Notes: generated from the sequence alone by a model not told the origin. Numbered from the stretch's first letter, positions 45,755 to 58,204 are shown. The stretch is DNA of 64,000 nucleotides from Blasia pusilla (GCA_050084515.1 CM114273.1:2542001-2606000), one strand, 5' to 3'. Translations and numbers: made by a program.

Positions 45755-46115
45755 CCTTCAGACCTACCGATTTTTCCACAACCCGTCATGTCCAATAGGG
45801 CATCTCATTCGGAGGACATAAAGTTTTGGGCGGCCTTCAACTACTTGACCGTAAACTAGAGACCACTTTTATTAATGTGGGAGTGGCTTCAATTCTAAAC
45901 AATTCCGTAATTTTGAAGGTATGTGACTCAAATACACACACATCCCTCTCGGACATCCGGCCGTAGGAGGTGAGCGTCCACCTTCGATGGCAACATGCAC
46001 CGGAGCACGGCATTTGGCCGTATAAAAAATTATGGCTTTGGACATCATACCCTAAAGAGCCTTTCTTAGACGTCCTAATGGATTTTTCCACAGCCCGTCA
46101 TGTCCAATTCCGTCC
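45755..46115. repeat. Direct repeat, about 310 bases apart
   Basis: GATTTTTCCACAACCCGTCA (45768) and GATTTTTCCACAGCCCGTCA (46082) are followed by TGTCCAAT in both copies, and then by weaker similarity (GGGCATCTCATTCGG against TCCGTCCGAATAG). The DNA between them shows no gene. Confidence 0.6.
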
Positions 46116-46329
46116 GAATAGACACCTTGTTGGACAATGATGAGCACACCCCATATCATGTTCAACGGAATTGGACAGGTGACACTGCGAACTCGAATTG
46201 ACACGCCTTACTAGCTCTGTGGAGAGCCCCTGGTGAACGGATGTGGATGCTACCCCCAAACGAGTCAGGAACTTGGATGAACCCACGTCGAATGGTCTTA
46301 CTACATCCATCCATTCTTCCGGGGGAAGA

Positions 46330-46830
46330 GGCGTTCGTTGTGGACCCCACTGAAGCTGAGTAGATATTCGCACCACATCCGGGCGAGGAGAGTGAAGTGG
46401 AGCCCACTCGATTTTTTCTCTTCTTTTCTCGAATTTAGAAAATTGTCCTATCCCATCCTCTCCCGGTCCTCGGTAGGACAGTCTGTGGACCCCACAAGGA
46501 CTGGCCCTACCAAATCCATCCAGTCTCTACCCTATGCGTATGAGCATGAATTGGCGGAGGTCCTACTCCATCCATTGAATCCTCCACGCGGCAGGACTGA
46601 GGAGCGTGGTGGACCCTTACCGGAAGAATGGAGAGGATGCTCCTTCCCCATCCATTGGATCTTCGCCGTGGCAGTGGCAGTGGCCAGATGGACCCCACTG
46701 CAACCGCGCGAATGGCCCTACCACATCCCTCCTATATCCTCCATGTGACCGAAGCTCGTACGGATCTCAGGGGACCTGACGGATGCCCTTCGAACATCCA
46801 TCCATCCATCCGTCCGTCCTCCCCGCTGAC
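46330..46830. repeat. Degenerate repeats with TGGACCCCAC core
   Basis: (G/A)TGGACCCCAC(T/A) occurs at about 46337, 46491 and 46690 and GTGGAGCCCACTC at 46397. CCATCCATTG(A/G)ATC(C/T)TC occurs at 46569 and 46650, and CCATCCATCC multiplies near 46798. Open frames here follow the repeat and show no domain. Confidence 0.55.
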
Positions 46831-49800
46831 TGCGGCTGCATGGATTAGGGATCCGAGTGCGGGGGTTTGAGAAGTGGTGGAAACAACAGGACGCTCGTGT
46901 GTCCACTTTCGAGACAGCCGATTCTATTCCAGGATCGGCGCCAAATCCGGAGTTGGCGTGCGTGCACGCATGTCAGATGTGAGCACCGCAGGCATACCGC
47001 GAGATGAGGCGATTGGATGGATTGGAGACTTTTGCAGCAGTAATTTTAGTATGCTTTACACTCATTTTGGTTGCGATTGACACAGGGATAGCGGGAGGTG
47101 AGGCAAATTGGGGATACTTTTTGTCGCTGCATTCATCTCGTCTGTTCACTCACTTGTGGAACTTGCAAGTGATCATCGCTGGGATTCGGGGAGAGAAAGG
47201 CAAGTGGAGGCGTTTTAAAATGTTTTGGATTCTTGTGAATTGTGATGAAGAGCGCAGGGATTACGGGATCCAAAGTAATTAGGTTTGGAGACGTTTTTCG
47301 TTTGCTTTTTCTTTTTTTGGAGTAAGATGTCGAACAGGATAATTGGAACTGCTCCTGATCCGAACGATGCAGGGATGCTGCAGTTTTTTCCTCCTTCGCG
47401 CGAGTGACAGCTTGATGAACTCGTTCCCAGCGACGATGAATGCGGGAGATCCCTATATGTAAGGGAAGTCTCATTTGCATCGGGTGTCGATGGAGCGTGT
47501 CGATGGTAGATCTGAAGATTCTCAACCACTTGAGGTTACTGCAGATCCATTGACCGATCCGTAGTTGATCAACAGAGAAGGCAATTCCTTTTATTTCCTC
47601 TCTTCTTTTTTCAGGAGGAGAGTACCTTCTCGAATCGTAGCTGTCGGTCTTCAGCGGTGTATTGCCGCGATCAATATCGAACGTCCGATGATTCACTCTC
47701 ACGAAGGATGCGACTACACTTCTATTTCAGGTTTCTCGTCGGTAAGACATGGAACCGATTGCTTGAAACTTCGGAACAGATACAGAGTATCTACAGATCG
47801 AGTGGATACCGCCGCGAGAGAACAGTGGGGAATGTTTTTCTATGCATGAGGCAATTTGATCTGAAGACTTTCTGGATGACATTCGAATGGTCAGCGGAAA
47901 CATTCACTGTTCTGGCCGATCCACGAACAAATCTCCCACCCTCGAGTTACAACTGTTCAAATAGCAGCTACTGCCGATGCTCTTTCTCCATAGCCGCCCC
48001 CAAATAGATCCTGGCAGCGCACAGACCAACATTCCCATAGACCCGCGACGCAAGAATGGAATGTCTAGTCCACCAGCAGCCGCATACGCCAGCTCCGGCT
48101 GCGGGGAATTGCACTCGTGCGAGAGGTGGTTCTCCCACAATTGAGCTCAAGCAAGAGCTCTTTCGTGGCCTCGTTCTAGAGAAGATGCGCCATGAAACCA
48201 GAGCTCTCGCTGGTCCCCAAGTCAGGAGAGACATGTCTTCACACCCTAGGCTTGTGTCTTGGAACTAACTGTCTTCGGTTTCCCTTTCATCTTTTCTATT
48301 ACAGACATGATTCTCAAAGAACAGAGAAGCGATTAGAAGAGTCCATAGATTCCAAGATGGCATCAAGAATTCCACCAATGGGGGATTGAAGAGTCTGATG
48401 AACACCACCGCCACAACCGGAAATAGAAATTGGCCTCTACAGCAGACCAAACAGAAATTGCACAAGCCGGAAAACGAAATCTTATTTATTACCCATCAGA
48501 ATCCATGAGTAGGATGTGACAAAGGGATAGAGGAGAGGAGGTTACCAATCCCGATTAGAGGAGGAGGAAACTACACTGCACATGGCAAAGATTGGAAGTC
48601 CCAAAGGAAATGGGAGGAAAAATCATCACATCATGCGGGGACCAAAAGAGGAAAGAGAGTGCTAACTAAATAGGAAGGCACAACACCACTGAATGCACGA
48701 GGGAGTTTTGAAAATAGCACATCCCTCAATGGTACCAAGCCTTCACGACACGTGTTCGAATGTTTAAATATGGAAAGGAGGTCTTCATCAACATAGTGAA
48801 CTGCGATATTAAAGACGGAAGAATACTCAAAGTTGAGAACAGTTACCGGAGATCCTCATAAATCATCGAAAGACTGAAAACGTTGAAAAAAGTCATTCTC
48901 AAATTCCAAATTCTGGAAGTCGTCTGAGTGTCATGACTGAAAATAACGTTTACTAGACACCATTTGAAATTCTATTTGGAATCTAGGGGCCACATTCCAT
49001 CAATTCTCGTTTCACATGCCATCGCTTTTCCTGTTGGGTGTGGAATTCATAATTATGCGGCCCTTTAAAGTGCTTCTCTTGATCTGTTGTCATAAGTAGC
49101 ATTTCTAGATGTCATCAATTCTCATTTATGATTCCAATCTCGTGATTCCCACATATCGTACGTAGGAGATGTTGGGAGTCAGGATCAAAATCTATGGGAT
49201 TGCTTTATTACCAACTCCGCCGGCAAGCGCCACCACTACAGTTATGGTTGTGGAGAGTTGGAGATCAATGGAGGACATGTGGACAACAGCTTGCCTTAGA
49301 CCTCCAGTGGAGTAAGAAGACTCTGTGGAGGACTCGAAGAAGTTGCGTCGCAGACAGAGGAGCCGAAGAAGTTGCGTCGCAGACAGGCTTGCAAGCAATA
49401 AACGCTGTGGAGCTCACTGCCAGGTGGTGGGTGCTACTATATCAATGAGGTTAGTAGCCCAATCTCCATAGCTCCGCTCCAATGGTTGGCTTGGGGTAGG
49501 TGGGCATGTGTGGTCGACCATGACCCACATTTCCGTTTCCGAAATCGCTGATGTTTTGCTATGGCGGAGTCAGCAAAATTCCCTGGTCGGAAATGCCAGA
49601 CATGAGAGATTCTTGGGTTCCATGGGATTCATGAGTTCCAATCTTCACTCGGTGGCGGTGGCGGCAGCAGCACATACGAATTCAACGAATCCAAATATTT
49701 GATTCAGCGAATCACCATGGAAGCTTATGGCGCAAACCATGGCAGCTACGTTTCAGCGAATAAGAAAAGAACAATGCTCCGGGCCAGTTCTGCAGCAGAC

Positions 49801-49976
49801 GATTGTGTATGCACATGGGATCCTCAGGGACAATGGGGGTAGAATGGACAGTCGCGTGAGAAAATAGCTTTTAGTTGGGGAGGACTCTACATGCTCTGCT
49901 CTGCTCTCCTCTCAATTTGGTCGTGATTTGGGAGACTGAGTCGGTAGCAGCAGCCGAAGCGAATGATGTAGAGGAC
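46831..49976. other. Intergenic, no secure gene
   Basis: The best plus-strand frame (47004-47282) holds one hydrophobic stretch (FAAVILVCFTLILVAIDTGI) that could be a membrane helix, but it lacks any family motif and supporting splice context. A 27-base tandem duplication (GAAGAAGTTGCGTCGCAGAC twice) lies at about 49337-49390. The rest shows nothing recognisable. Confidence 0.4.
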
Positions 49977-50222
49977 GAGAGAGAGAGAGAGAGAGAGAGT
50001 GAGAGTTGCACAAAGAAGAAGGTACGAGTTTGAAGAACCGGCCAAAAGTGCGAGGAGAGAAAGTTCATCATTCGAGAACAGCCACACCTCCAGTTAAATG
50101 ACACGACAATTGAACAGACCTTCGCAGCTTTCGACGAGGCATGCCATCATCATCATCATCATCATCATTTGGGTCCAGCAACTCCCCCGTTCGAGCGAGC
50201 TATACAGACACAGAGAGAGACC

Positions 50223-50262
<40 letters not shown>

Positions 50263-50290
50263 GTGAGTGAGACAGAGTGAGAGAGAGAGA
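49977..50290. repeat. (GA)n and (CAT)n microsatellites
   Basis: (GA)n at 49977-49999 and 50212-50290 (interrupted by GTGAGTGAGTGAGACAGAGT), and (CAT)n at 50145-50168. They lie just 3' of the minus-strand DUF1963 gene and are probably in or near its 3' UTR. Confidence 0.95.
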
Positions 50291-50460
50291 TGCTCTGCAC
50301 TATGGTTCTTCCCTAGGCAGTAAGTGCGTCGATTCTCCAGTTCGATGACTGGAAACATCCAATCCAACCAAGGTACTCCAACCCCAAGTCCAAGTCCAAG
50401 CACCACTACATAGTCCAATCTACGGATCGAGATTCTGCTCTAGTGAGTGTGCGTTGCGGT

Positions 50461-51260
50461 CTAGCAGCACTGCCAGCCGAAAGTGAGCTGGTCCTTGTGC
50501 TGGGGGCACTGCGTGATGTAGCCACAGCCCGCATCGCCGAACATGTAATCCAGGCAGGTGTCGACGTCGAGCTGAAGCAGCATGTTTTCCATGCGCTGCT
50601 GGCACACGGGGCACAGCGGGTACTCGGATTCCTGCACCCAGTACGGCCAGCCGCACAGCTTGGCTCCGGTGATCGGAAAGTCCTTCCACATGTTCTCCCA
50701 CTTCTCCTCCGAGACGTTCTCCAGCAGTTCCTTGATCTCGAAGTCCAGCGCGTTCTGGCACGACGGGTAGTCCTCCACCGTCTCCCACCCCGTGATCGTT
50801 TTCGCCGCCAGCTGCGTCCTCGGTCTCCTCTCCTGCGACTCCCCGCATCCCCGTCCCCGTCTCCGTCTCCGTCCCCCACGTCCATGTCCGTCGCGCTGCC
50901 TGCCGATTCCGACGCCGGGAGGGGGACGACGCGGACCAGAGAGCTGCCGGAGAAGGGAGCCCAGGTCTCGCACTGCGACTCGCAGTCGGCGCCGTGGAAG
51001 AGCTGGAGGAGCCCGCTGCTCCAGCCGATGAAGGCCTGAGCGGCGGCGGGCAGCTCCTGGAGGTTCAGCTGCAGGAAGAGGGGCATGAGCCTTTGGCAGC
51101 TGGAGCACGAGGGCCATTTCTCGTTGGGGTGGAGGTACGGGGTTCCTCCGAATTTCGACGCCCAGGGACGCCCGTCTTCGCCGTCCCGGACTCTGGGCTT
51201 GTACGCGAATTGCTTCCACGGCTCCAGCTCCGCCTTCATTTGCTCCATGTCGAACACCAT
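50461..51260 (-). pseudogene. DUF1963 (YwqG-like) protein with an apparent frameshift
   Basis: The N-terminal half starts at ATG 51260 (MVFDMEQMKAELEPWKQFAY) and contains SKFGGTPYLHPNEKWPSCSS, PLFLQLNLQELP and LLQLFHGADCESQCE, the core of DUF1963. The frame enters a Gly-Asp repeat (about 50870), after which the homologous sequence continues in another frame: ITGWETVEDYPS, then ITGAKLCGWPYWVQESEYPL, CPVCQQRMENMLLQLDVDT and YMFGDAGCGYITQCPQHKDQ, ending FGWQCC at 50461. Both halves together (about 265 residues) match the family's normal length and motif order, including FGDAGCGYI. A single indel in or after the repeat explains the break. It could be a true mutation, a sequencing error or a very small intron. 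The function of plant members is unknown. The feature is marked pseudogene only because of the break; both halves look otherwise intact. Confidence 0.8.
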
Positions 51261-51600
51261 CTTCGAATAGAATCGAACCCTTCAGGGTAGAGCCTGCGAT
51301 TGTGGAGACGCGATGGGATGAACCGGGTGCGCACTGCACTGGGCCTCGGCTGGGCTGCTGGAGGGGCTCGAATCCGACCCTTCAGAGGAACCTGCGATTC
51401 AGGAGACTCGATGGCATGAACTGGGTCTCCCGAGCTAGCTGTGCCTCGACTGCAGCAGGGAATCGAATCGAACCGAACCGAACCGAACCGAACCGGACCG
51501 AACCGAAACCTTCAGGGGTGCCGCCGCCTGTGATTTTCGAGACTCGATGGCCTGAACCGGGTGCAGTGGGGCCTCGAAGCTGCAAGCCCCTCATATACGC
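51255..51600. repeat. Degenerate 110-125 bp repeat and (GAACC)n tract at the DUF1963 5' end
   Basis: The theme GAATCGAACCCTTCAGGG..CCTGCGATT..GAGAC(G/T)CGATGG..TGAACCGGGTG occurs at about 51262, 51369 and 51500. The third copy is preceded by a pentanucleotide run of (CGAAC)n type at 51466-51509. The array covers the region just upstream of the start codon, so the gene's 5' UTR or promoter is made of repeats. Confidence 0.8.
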
Positions 51601-54060
51601 AGCAGAAGGACGAATTCTGCGCGAAGGAATCGGCTCTGGCGGAAGCCGTCGCTCATGATGGCTGCAGCGAGAGGAATAGGCATCGAGCGAGCGAAATTAG
51701 GGCGAGAGACACCGGTTTTCTCCCCGAGAATCGAACCCCACCCGTTCCCAGTTGTATCGTCGCTTCAGAAAAGACCCTTCTAAGACACCAGCGAGGTACT
51801 GGATTCGACCCTCCCACACGTCGAAACAGAACGAAGCAGCATGCTAAACAAGGAGCGAAATTTCCAGACTCTGAAAGCAGATGGCCATCGCACCTTCGTG
51901 GTGATTCATTCAGTCCGATGGCGCACAGTGGCAGTCGGTCGACGCTCCTTCTTCGGAGGATCCTCTCCCTCTCATGTCGACCCACATTGCGCAATTCCGC
52001 TTATGTCCTCTCCGACTTACCGACCGTCCTCCGGCCTCATCCGGTCCAATCCATTCGATGGCAACCTCCTCCTCCTTCTTCACCCACACGCCCTCTCGCT
52101 CCTTGCAACTCTCCGCTCTGCTTCTCTATCAAGCTAGCGGCCTTCGCAGCAGAATCTGGACTTTCTACCGCACAGGAGCCCTCCAGATTCCCAGCTTCTC
52201 TCTCAAGATTTCCGCCGGCCTGCCCCACCATCCGACTCTCCCTCCTCCGCCGAAACGAGAGACGCTTTGTGTGTGCGTGTGTGAGACCCAGAGAGAGAGA
52301 GAGAGAGAGAGAGAATAATTTCAAATCAGTCAGAATGCACACGCCCGAGCTTGCGCTGCAGATGTAAGACGCTGTCGTCGTGGAGAGTACTAGAGGGTGC
52401 GGGCAGGACGGCGATTATTCCTGCCTCGCGAGGGCGAGCTAGCTAGAGCTATGGCGCTAGAGAGAGGGAGAGGGATGACGGGAGAGAGAGAGAGAGGGAG
52501 AGGGGGGAGCGCGTCCCTGCGCTACGCAGACGGGTACAGGGGACTGTAGCGAGTGGATCCGAGCCCAGACGGAAGGGTGATGATAATATTCGGCGAAGTG
52601 GACTTTTCTCGCGTTTCTTTCTCGCGTCGCTTCTCACCTTGGCGTCGAATTCGAACCGCACCCCACGACGCTCGAACCCAGCCCCACGAGGCTGCTGTTC
52701 GCTGACGAGAGTCCTGTCAGCTGCACCCTCCCCCACTCCTAGGGCAGCGCGGTTCGGGAGGCTCCTCCTTCCGAACCTGAGCGTTCCCTGTTTCGAAGTC
52801 CGCTGCCCAGTGAGTGAGCTAGCTGCCGCAGCGGTCGCTAATGCGGAGAAAGAAGGGAAGAAGAGGTTCCCGAATCCAGGTCGGCCTAAGCGAATTCGGA
52901 GGGAGGAAAAGGACCCGCAATAGGATCCGTGTTCTCTTCGGGAAGGGGATTAGGTTGACGAAACGTGTCGTCGTTAATTATGGGACGCCCGAATGACTGG
53001 GTTGACCGTTGGTGAGGTCATGCGCGCAGGTGTTTCGGACGGAGGAGCAGTTTCGGGGCGCTACTGCTTGTGCATGGACCCGTTGGGCGTCGAAAAGCCA
53101 TGGCTCTGTTCGAAGAATCGTCCCGTTGAGCGTCGGCGATGGAGAGAGAGAGCCCAGGAGCGAGAGCCCTCCCTCCTCCGCGCAGGCTGCTAGCAATGTA
53201 GCTGTCTCCGCGCACGAATGGCTCGAAAAGCGCATAGCGAACGTTGTGCGGATTTGGATCTTCCTCGAGAAGCTCAACTCCGACGCCGGATCTCACTGCC
53301 CAGATGGCGAAATCTCGCTCTCCTCTCCCTCTCCCTCGCCTCGCACATCATCGAACTGCTGTGCCGCTGCCCGCTTTCGCTGTGCGAGGCCAAGTCTCCA
53401 ACTCTGCAGGAGCTGGGCCAGGAGGCCCGCGGGGGAGGTGGGGGCGAAGAAGAGGAGGAGGCAGGAACGCATTCGTGTGCCTGCCGCGCGCACGAATGCA
53501 TTCGAATCGCACAGTTGCGGGAGGGAGAGGTGGTGTTCTTCGAGAACTGAACGGAGAGGACGAGGGGGAGGGGGAGGGGGAGGGGGAGGAGGAGCACTGG
53601 CCAGATGGGGGAGGGGAGGGAGCGCAATCTGCTCGGGTCAAACGGCTACTCCTCCGCACGAATGCTTCACATTCGCACAGTTGCGTGAGGTGGTCTTGTG
53701 CGTACTCGAGAAGCGCACGAATGCAACAGATACTCTCTGGCGGATCTCACGGGGCCAGACGGGCGGTGGTCTTGAAGAAATCTCTTGGGGTCAGATCACA
53801 ATCCTTTCTGCTCGCGCGAGGGGTGCATCTCTGCCGGAGGAGGAGCTCCTTTCGCACCGCTCTACACTCTGCGCGGTGCGACTCCCGAGAAGTACATCAG
53901 ACGAGTCTTCTGCCTCCCCCATCTTCCTGCCCTGCTTCGAAACTCCCGGCACCCCTTTCGATCCGAACCAAAGAGGGTCGCTCCTAATCCATCTCCCTCA
54001 CTTCATTCGTTCGTGCTCTGCCGTTTCAGGAGGGCAGATGTGGCATCCTTCGAATTGCAC

Positions 54061-54096
<36 letters not shown>

Positions 54097-55029
54097 GTCT
54101 CATGTTGGGGTGGTGGGTTCGTGTCAGGATTGGATTCAGGTACTCAAGCAGATCTCATTTCTTCCACATTCCGCCTTCACCTCCGATCAGCAATTTGAAG
54201 CCCTCGGGGCCAGCTTCTCGATGAGTAGAGCTCGCTCACCAAGATGAATCGCACCGGAGAGCAGGAAGGGGTGGCACATCTCATGTGTGGCATCTGTCAG
54301 TCTGCCTGCTTCTCGGCTCTGGAGCTAGAATTCTCGAGTCAAACGCAGAAGAAGCAGTCGTAGGATCGAAGAGGGAGAATCGGGCGTCTCGTGCTTGTGG
54401 ATTGAAAGTGAAGGTGGAATGCGGAACAAATAAGTACTGTGGGATCCTTTTCTCGACTTGTTCGGGTGCTGAGCTTTGCTGAGCTTTGTAGGGTTGAAAG
54501 GAGGAAGCTATGGGGTTAGTTCTGCCCCAGGCAATGTTGAGAGGGCCCCTGGCTGCTGCTCTGGCAGGCGAGCCGAGGACCCTCATTCTATTGTGGCATG
54601 GTCATCCAAGTGTGCACCCACTGCAATGCCTGCTTCAATCACCAATTCCATCCTGGACGATCGAGTCCACTTCAATGTTCTCGCTGGCCAGGGAGCAAGA
54701 TTCTGTGCCCGATCATAGACTTTCAGCGTGTGCAACGATGATTACAAGTCGAACTCAGTTACTTGAGAGCAGTGAGAAAGCCATACTCTCGTCACATTTG
54801 AGTGTCCTTAAAGCTTCAGGATTCAGGCTCGGTTTTGTTGAATGCCATCGAAACGACTCTGGTGTGTGAAGTCCTCCAGTTCCCCCTGGATTCTTCTCAT
54901 ATCTGTGAAACTTTCTCTCTGCACCTCCAAGTCGAGGTACAGAATGATCGATCGGCTGGGCTCTTCCCAGCACCCTATCTGGAATCGGAGAACCAGAACC
55001 TAAACCAGAGGAAAGCATTGAGGCCCTGG
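51601..55029. other. GC-balanced region rich in simple repeats, no secure gene
   Basis: Contains (GA)n at 52291-52314, a GAGAGGGAGAG-rich stretch at 52460-52505, GGGGGAGG repeats at 53560-53590 and (GA)n at 54061-54096. A loose repeat with CGCACGAATG recurs at about 53212, 53490, 53655 and 53715. Several long open frames overlap on both strands (for example 53009-54247 plus) but have Ser/Arg/Pro-rich, repeat-driven composition with no domain, and different frames compete for the same DNA. I do not accept any as a gene. Confidence 0.5.
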
Positions 55030-55690
55030 ATTAGGCAGTTCACAATGTCGGGAAAGCAGTCACCAAATTCTAGAAGGACTTGGAAACTTCCCAGCAGATT
55101 CAGCAAGAGCCTAAGCTTCAGCGTTCATGGGCCGCTCATTCCGTTATCAAAGAGTAAAATGAAAAATGTCCGAGCAGATTCAAGAAGAGCCAAAGCTTTG
55201 GCATTTATGGTTCATTCCCTCCAAAGCTTTGGTGCCAAGAGGCCACTCACTCCATAAGCAAAGACCGTTAGCACTAGAAAATCTCCTAGCAGATTCGTCA
55301 AGAGCCAAACCTTCGGTGTTCATAGGCCACCCAATATTCCGATCAGATGCAGGAAGATGGGCCACTCACTCCCCCCCATCACCACAAAACTCGAGATTTC
55401 TTCGCAGATCCAGGAAGAGCCAAAGCTCAAGGGCTTATATGCTACTCACTCCATCACCAAAGAGCTTTATGACACGAAAACTCCCAGATTTCATCAAGAC
55501 CCAAAGTCCTCGCGTCCATGAGTTACTCAATCACCGAAGTGTAGACCAAAGTAAACCATCCTCGCAGTTTCAGAAGACTCTACACTTGCAATTCATGGGC
55601 CACTCCATAACCAAAGACTAGGTCCTGAAAATTCTAACTAAGAAAGATCCAGAAGAGCCAATGCCTCGACATGGGCCACCCACCAGCCCC
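55030..55690. repeat. Degenerate minisatellite, 80-118 bp units
   Basis: GCAGATTCA(G/A)(C/G)AAGAGCC(A/T)AAGC followed by TTCATGGGCC(A/G)CTCA(C/T)TCC and ACCAAAGA recurs at about 55094, 55173, 55291, 55405, 55488, 55563 and 55649. Open frames through it repeat SRRAKALAFMVHS-like strings and are products of the repeat, not genes. Confidence 0.8.
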
Positions 55691-56655
55691 GTGTTGTCGA
55701 ACCAGTGCAGCCCTGTCTTCTCGTCTGCAAAGTTCGGACCTCCATAGCCTGCCTGCGTTTCTTGGGCATTCAATTCAGCCTACGAGAGCTGAGAGATGGC
55801 ATTCAGCGACCTCTTCTCGTCTGAATTGTGGACACGGCCAGAATCTATTTCTTGGCGTTTCTTGGGCATCTAGCGAACAGGAGGCAGGAGGAGGGAGGAG
55901 AACCACAACTCGAATCCCCACAACCCTCGAAGTGCAAGAAAACGCGCAGCACACCACACACACATTCGACACCCGAAATGATCTGAGGGCTACGGAACGA
56001 GAGGAGAACCTCACTACAGTAGTAGCAGCCATGCGAATGAATTCGGTCTCAGGCACAAACGGATCCAATCTTAGACATTCCCTACGACATCATCATCCAT
56101 GCGATTCTACCACATATTCTTGGAAAAGTAGAGTGTGGAAGATCACGGGCATCCAACTAGGGGCAAGCAAGATTTCCTAATCGCTGCAAGTGATGTTTCG
56201 ACCGTCCTCACGAAGAACAAGACATCTCAATAGCAACCCCGAGCTTCGCCACCAAGCCTGGGCAGCTCTTGATGTTCATTTCTACGGGAAAAGAGCACTG
56301 TGGATCTCAAGGAGAGGCAGCAAGTAGCCCGGGGGGGCGCCCCATGTTCGAGGCTTTCCTCGGGCTCAAGAAACGAGGAAAAGCGCCCAACGAACAGGGG
56401 AAGGAACAGAAAGGAGTCACGGAGGAACAGAAAGGAGTCACGGCTGCAGACCGGCTGAAGAATAATGTCGTGTGGGCAACGGATGAAACGTCATCCGTCG
56501 AAGTTGGAGTGTAAGCAAACGCGCGAAGGCTCACGCACTGGAGAGAGGGTTTCCTTCAGCAGACGAAGGAATGCGCAGAATAGTTCCACATCGAGTACTC
56601 GAACCAGAGATTTCCCAGATTTCGTGTCTTCGAACTGCATGCTCGGGATCGAAAA

Positions 56656-56692
56656 GCTATGCATATGTATATATGTATATATATGGCCAGAC
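56656..56692 (+). promoter_or_regulatory. TATA-rich core promoter candidate
   Basis: GCATATGTATATATGTATAT followed by ATATGGCC lies about 80-110 bases upstream of the ATG at 56771, a fitting distance for a plant TATA box with a short leader. It is the only such motif near this gene. Confidence 0.45.
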
Positions 56693-56770
56693 GGACGGCT
56701 CCGTGCTCAGAGACCCAGAAGGAGAGAGCACGGAGCGAGGAGCTAGCTGACCGGTGGCGGTCGGAGCATC

Positions 56771-57106
56771 ATGAAGCTTGTGGCACTCCTCCTGCTCGCT
56801 CTACCGAGCATGATAGGCGCCATGGAAATGTTCACGTTCGACACCACAGATTGCTCGGGTGCCAGCACCAATCTGATTCCGATCGGGCCCATTCCTCCAG
56901 GGGTTTGCGTCAGTTTCCTCGGCGCTAACTCGGTGAGATTCACAGATCCAGGTTGCAAGCTCCAGATTTTCTTCGAGTCAACCTGCACTAGACCTGCCGT
57001 GTCTACCAGCAGCTTCGGCATCGACTCTTGCCTGCACAGCGGTCAGAGAGTCTTCTCCGCTAGGTATGACATCGTTAGATTCGAAGGTCAAACTTGCGTT
57101 TCTTAG
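56771..57106 (+). CDS. Small secreted six-cysteine protein
   Basis: A single-exon frame of 111 residues with ATG in the context GCATCATGAAG. Residues 1-17 (MKLVALLLLALPSMIGA) form a textbook signal peptide with likely cleavage before Met18 or Glu19. The mature part of about 94 residues has six Cys (28, 46, 62, 72, 87 and 109), enough for three disulphides. It has an alternating beta-strand pattern around GVCVSFLGANSVRF, CKLQIFFESTC and FSARYDIVRF. No family is certain. The spacing, with strands ending in a Cys-x-x-x-x-F/Y-x-S-x-x-C theme, is reminiscent of beta/gamma-crystallin-like secreted proteins (inference only). It would act in the apoplast or cell wall. A TATA-rich stretch lies about 90 bases upstream. 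No other gene is close. Confidence 0.65.
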   Translation: MKLVALLLLALPSMIGAMEMFTFDTTDCSGASTNLIPIGPIPPGVCVSFLGANSVRFTDPGCKLQIFFESTCTRPAVSTSSFGIDSCLHSGQRVFSARYDIVRFEGQTCVS

Positions 57107-58204
57107 ATGTTTAGAAATCTCCAGGCGAGCATTTTTTTTATTGACCCAGGTGGCCACGGGGAGGAGGAGGAGGAGGAGGAGAATGGTTAAAACCAGAAAT
57201 TGCTGGCCTCACTAGGAAGGCAGCAGCATGGGGAGAACACGGAAGGCCCAATCGGGCGCTGTTGCTAGCTCGAAACTGTGAAATAAGTGCAGATCTAGAG
57301 AGTCCCGGTGTCGAAACTAGCTTATGAGCGACTGGAAGTGTAGTTCTATCGATCGGTTCTCCGTTTGTGGAGAAGCTGCTGTGAGAACCGGTTGGTCTCT
57401 GTTCCACATAACATAGACTATCGACTGGTTCGCTGTTTGTAAGGAGAATTAATTAGAAGGTGTGTGAGAAACTCTTCTTTGCGCTGCTCGCGTTGTCGCG
57501 TTCCATGCGAGCAGCGCGACGAACAAGGAATAATTGTCCGTGAATGAACGATCATAGTTTTGTGCGGCGTGCTTCCAATAAAAGATTTATCTTTTGTCAA
57601 CAGTGTCTATCTTCTTTCTTCGGTTCGAATGCTGCTCAGCTCTCACCGTTCGCCTGTGCGAACGATCATTCTCTTCGTGAGGAAGTCAGGAAAACGCCTC
57701 GAGAGTTTCGGTGCTTGCGAGGGCAGCACACCGAGAAATGGCGTCTTCGAATGTCAATTGTCTACGAAATCGCCTTCAGAACCATATCACGCAAACTTGG
57801 GCAGGTTCGTTTCTGGGTCGCACCCCAGATCTCCACGGATAGCGCTGTTTCAGCACGAAAATTCGCAGAGCGCATCTTTCAACATGGAATTTCGCAGAGG
57901 GCATCGAAGTCTGTCGTTTTACGCACTGCGATCCTCGCTAGGAAGTCGTCTCAATCCCAGATGGTCGAGACAAGTGCTCGGGGATGATGGCTATAGAGCT
58001 CCGAGCTCGCGAGCTGGAGAGAAGGAATCTTTTCAACTCAGCGAAAATTTCGTCTCAATTCGACATCTTCTCCAGCATATCTCGGGGATCGCAGTCGGTC
58101 ACAGGCCCATCGAAAGCTGCGCGGTTCAAAATGTCATGGATTCAAATCACTCGATCCATTGATTCATCTGGGCTTCTTTTGGTCTAGGCGAGAAGAGGTT
58201 GCCA
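57107..58204. other. 3' flank and intergenic, no gene seen
   Basis: A (GAG)n tract at 57160-57182 lies shortly after the secreted-protein gene. Two overlapping plus-strand open frames at 57544-58162 have no domain, signal or conserved look, and I treat them as chance frames. Confidence 0.5.

Noticed and set aside
47133-47702. 189-codon minus-strand open frame
   Set aside because: Basic, low-information composition and overlap with other frames; no homology recognised.
51561-52367. 268-codon plus-strand open frame
   Set aside because: Competes with other long frames in GC-balanced repeat DNA, includes a (GA)n-encoded run, and has no recognisable motif.
53009-54247. 412-codon plus-strand open frame
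   Set aside because: Arg/Ser-rich, overlaps several equally long frames on both strands, tracks simple repeats and shows no domain or signal.
57544-58162. Overlapping 147- and 200-codon plus-strand frames
   Set aside because: Two different frames over the same DNA, no domain, no promoter or splice support.
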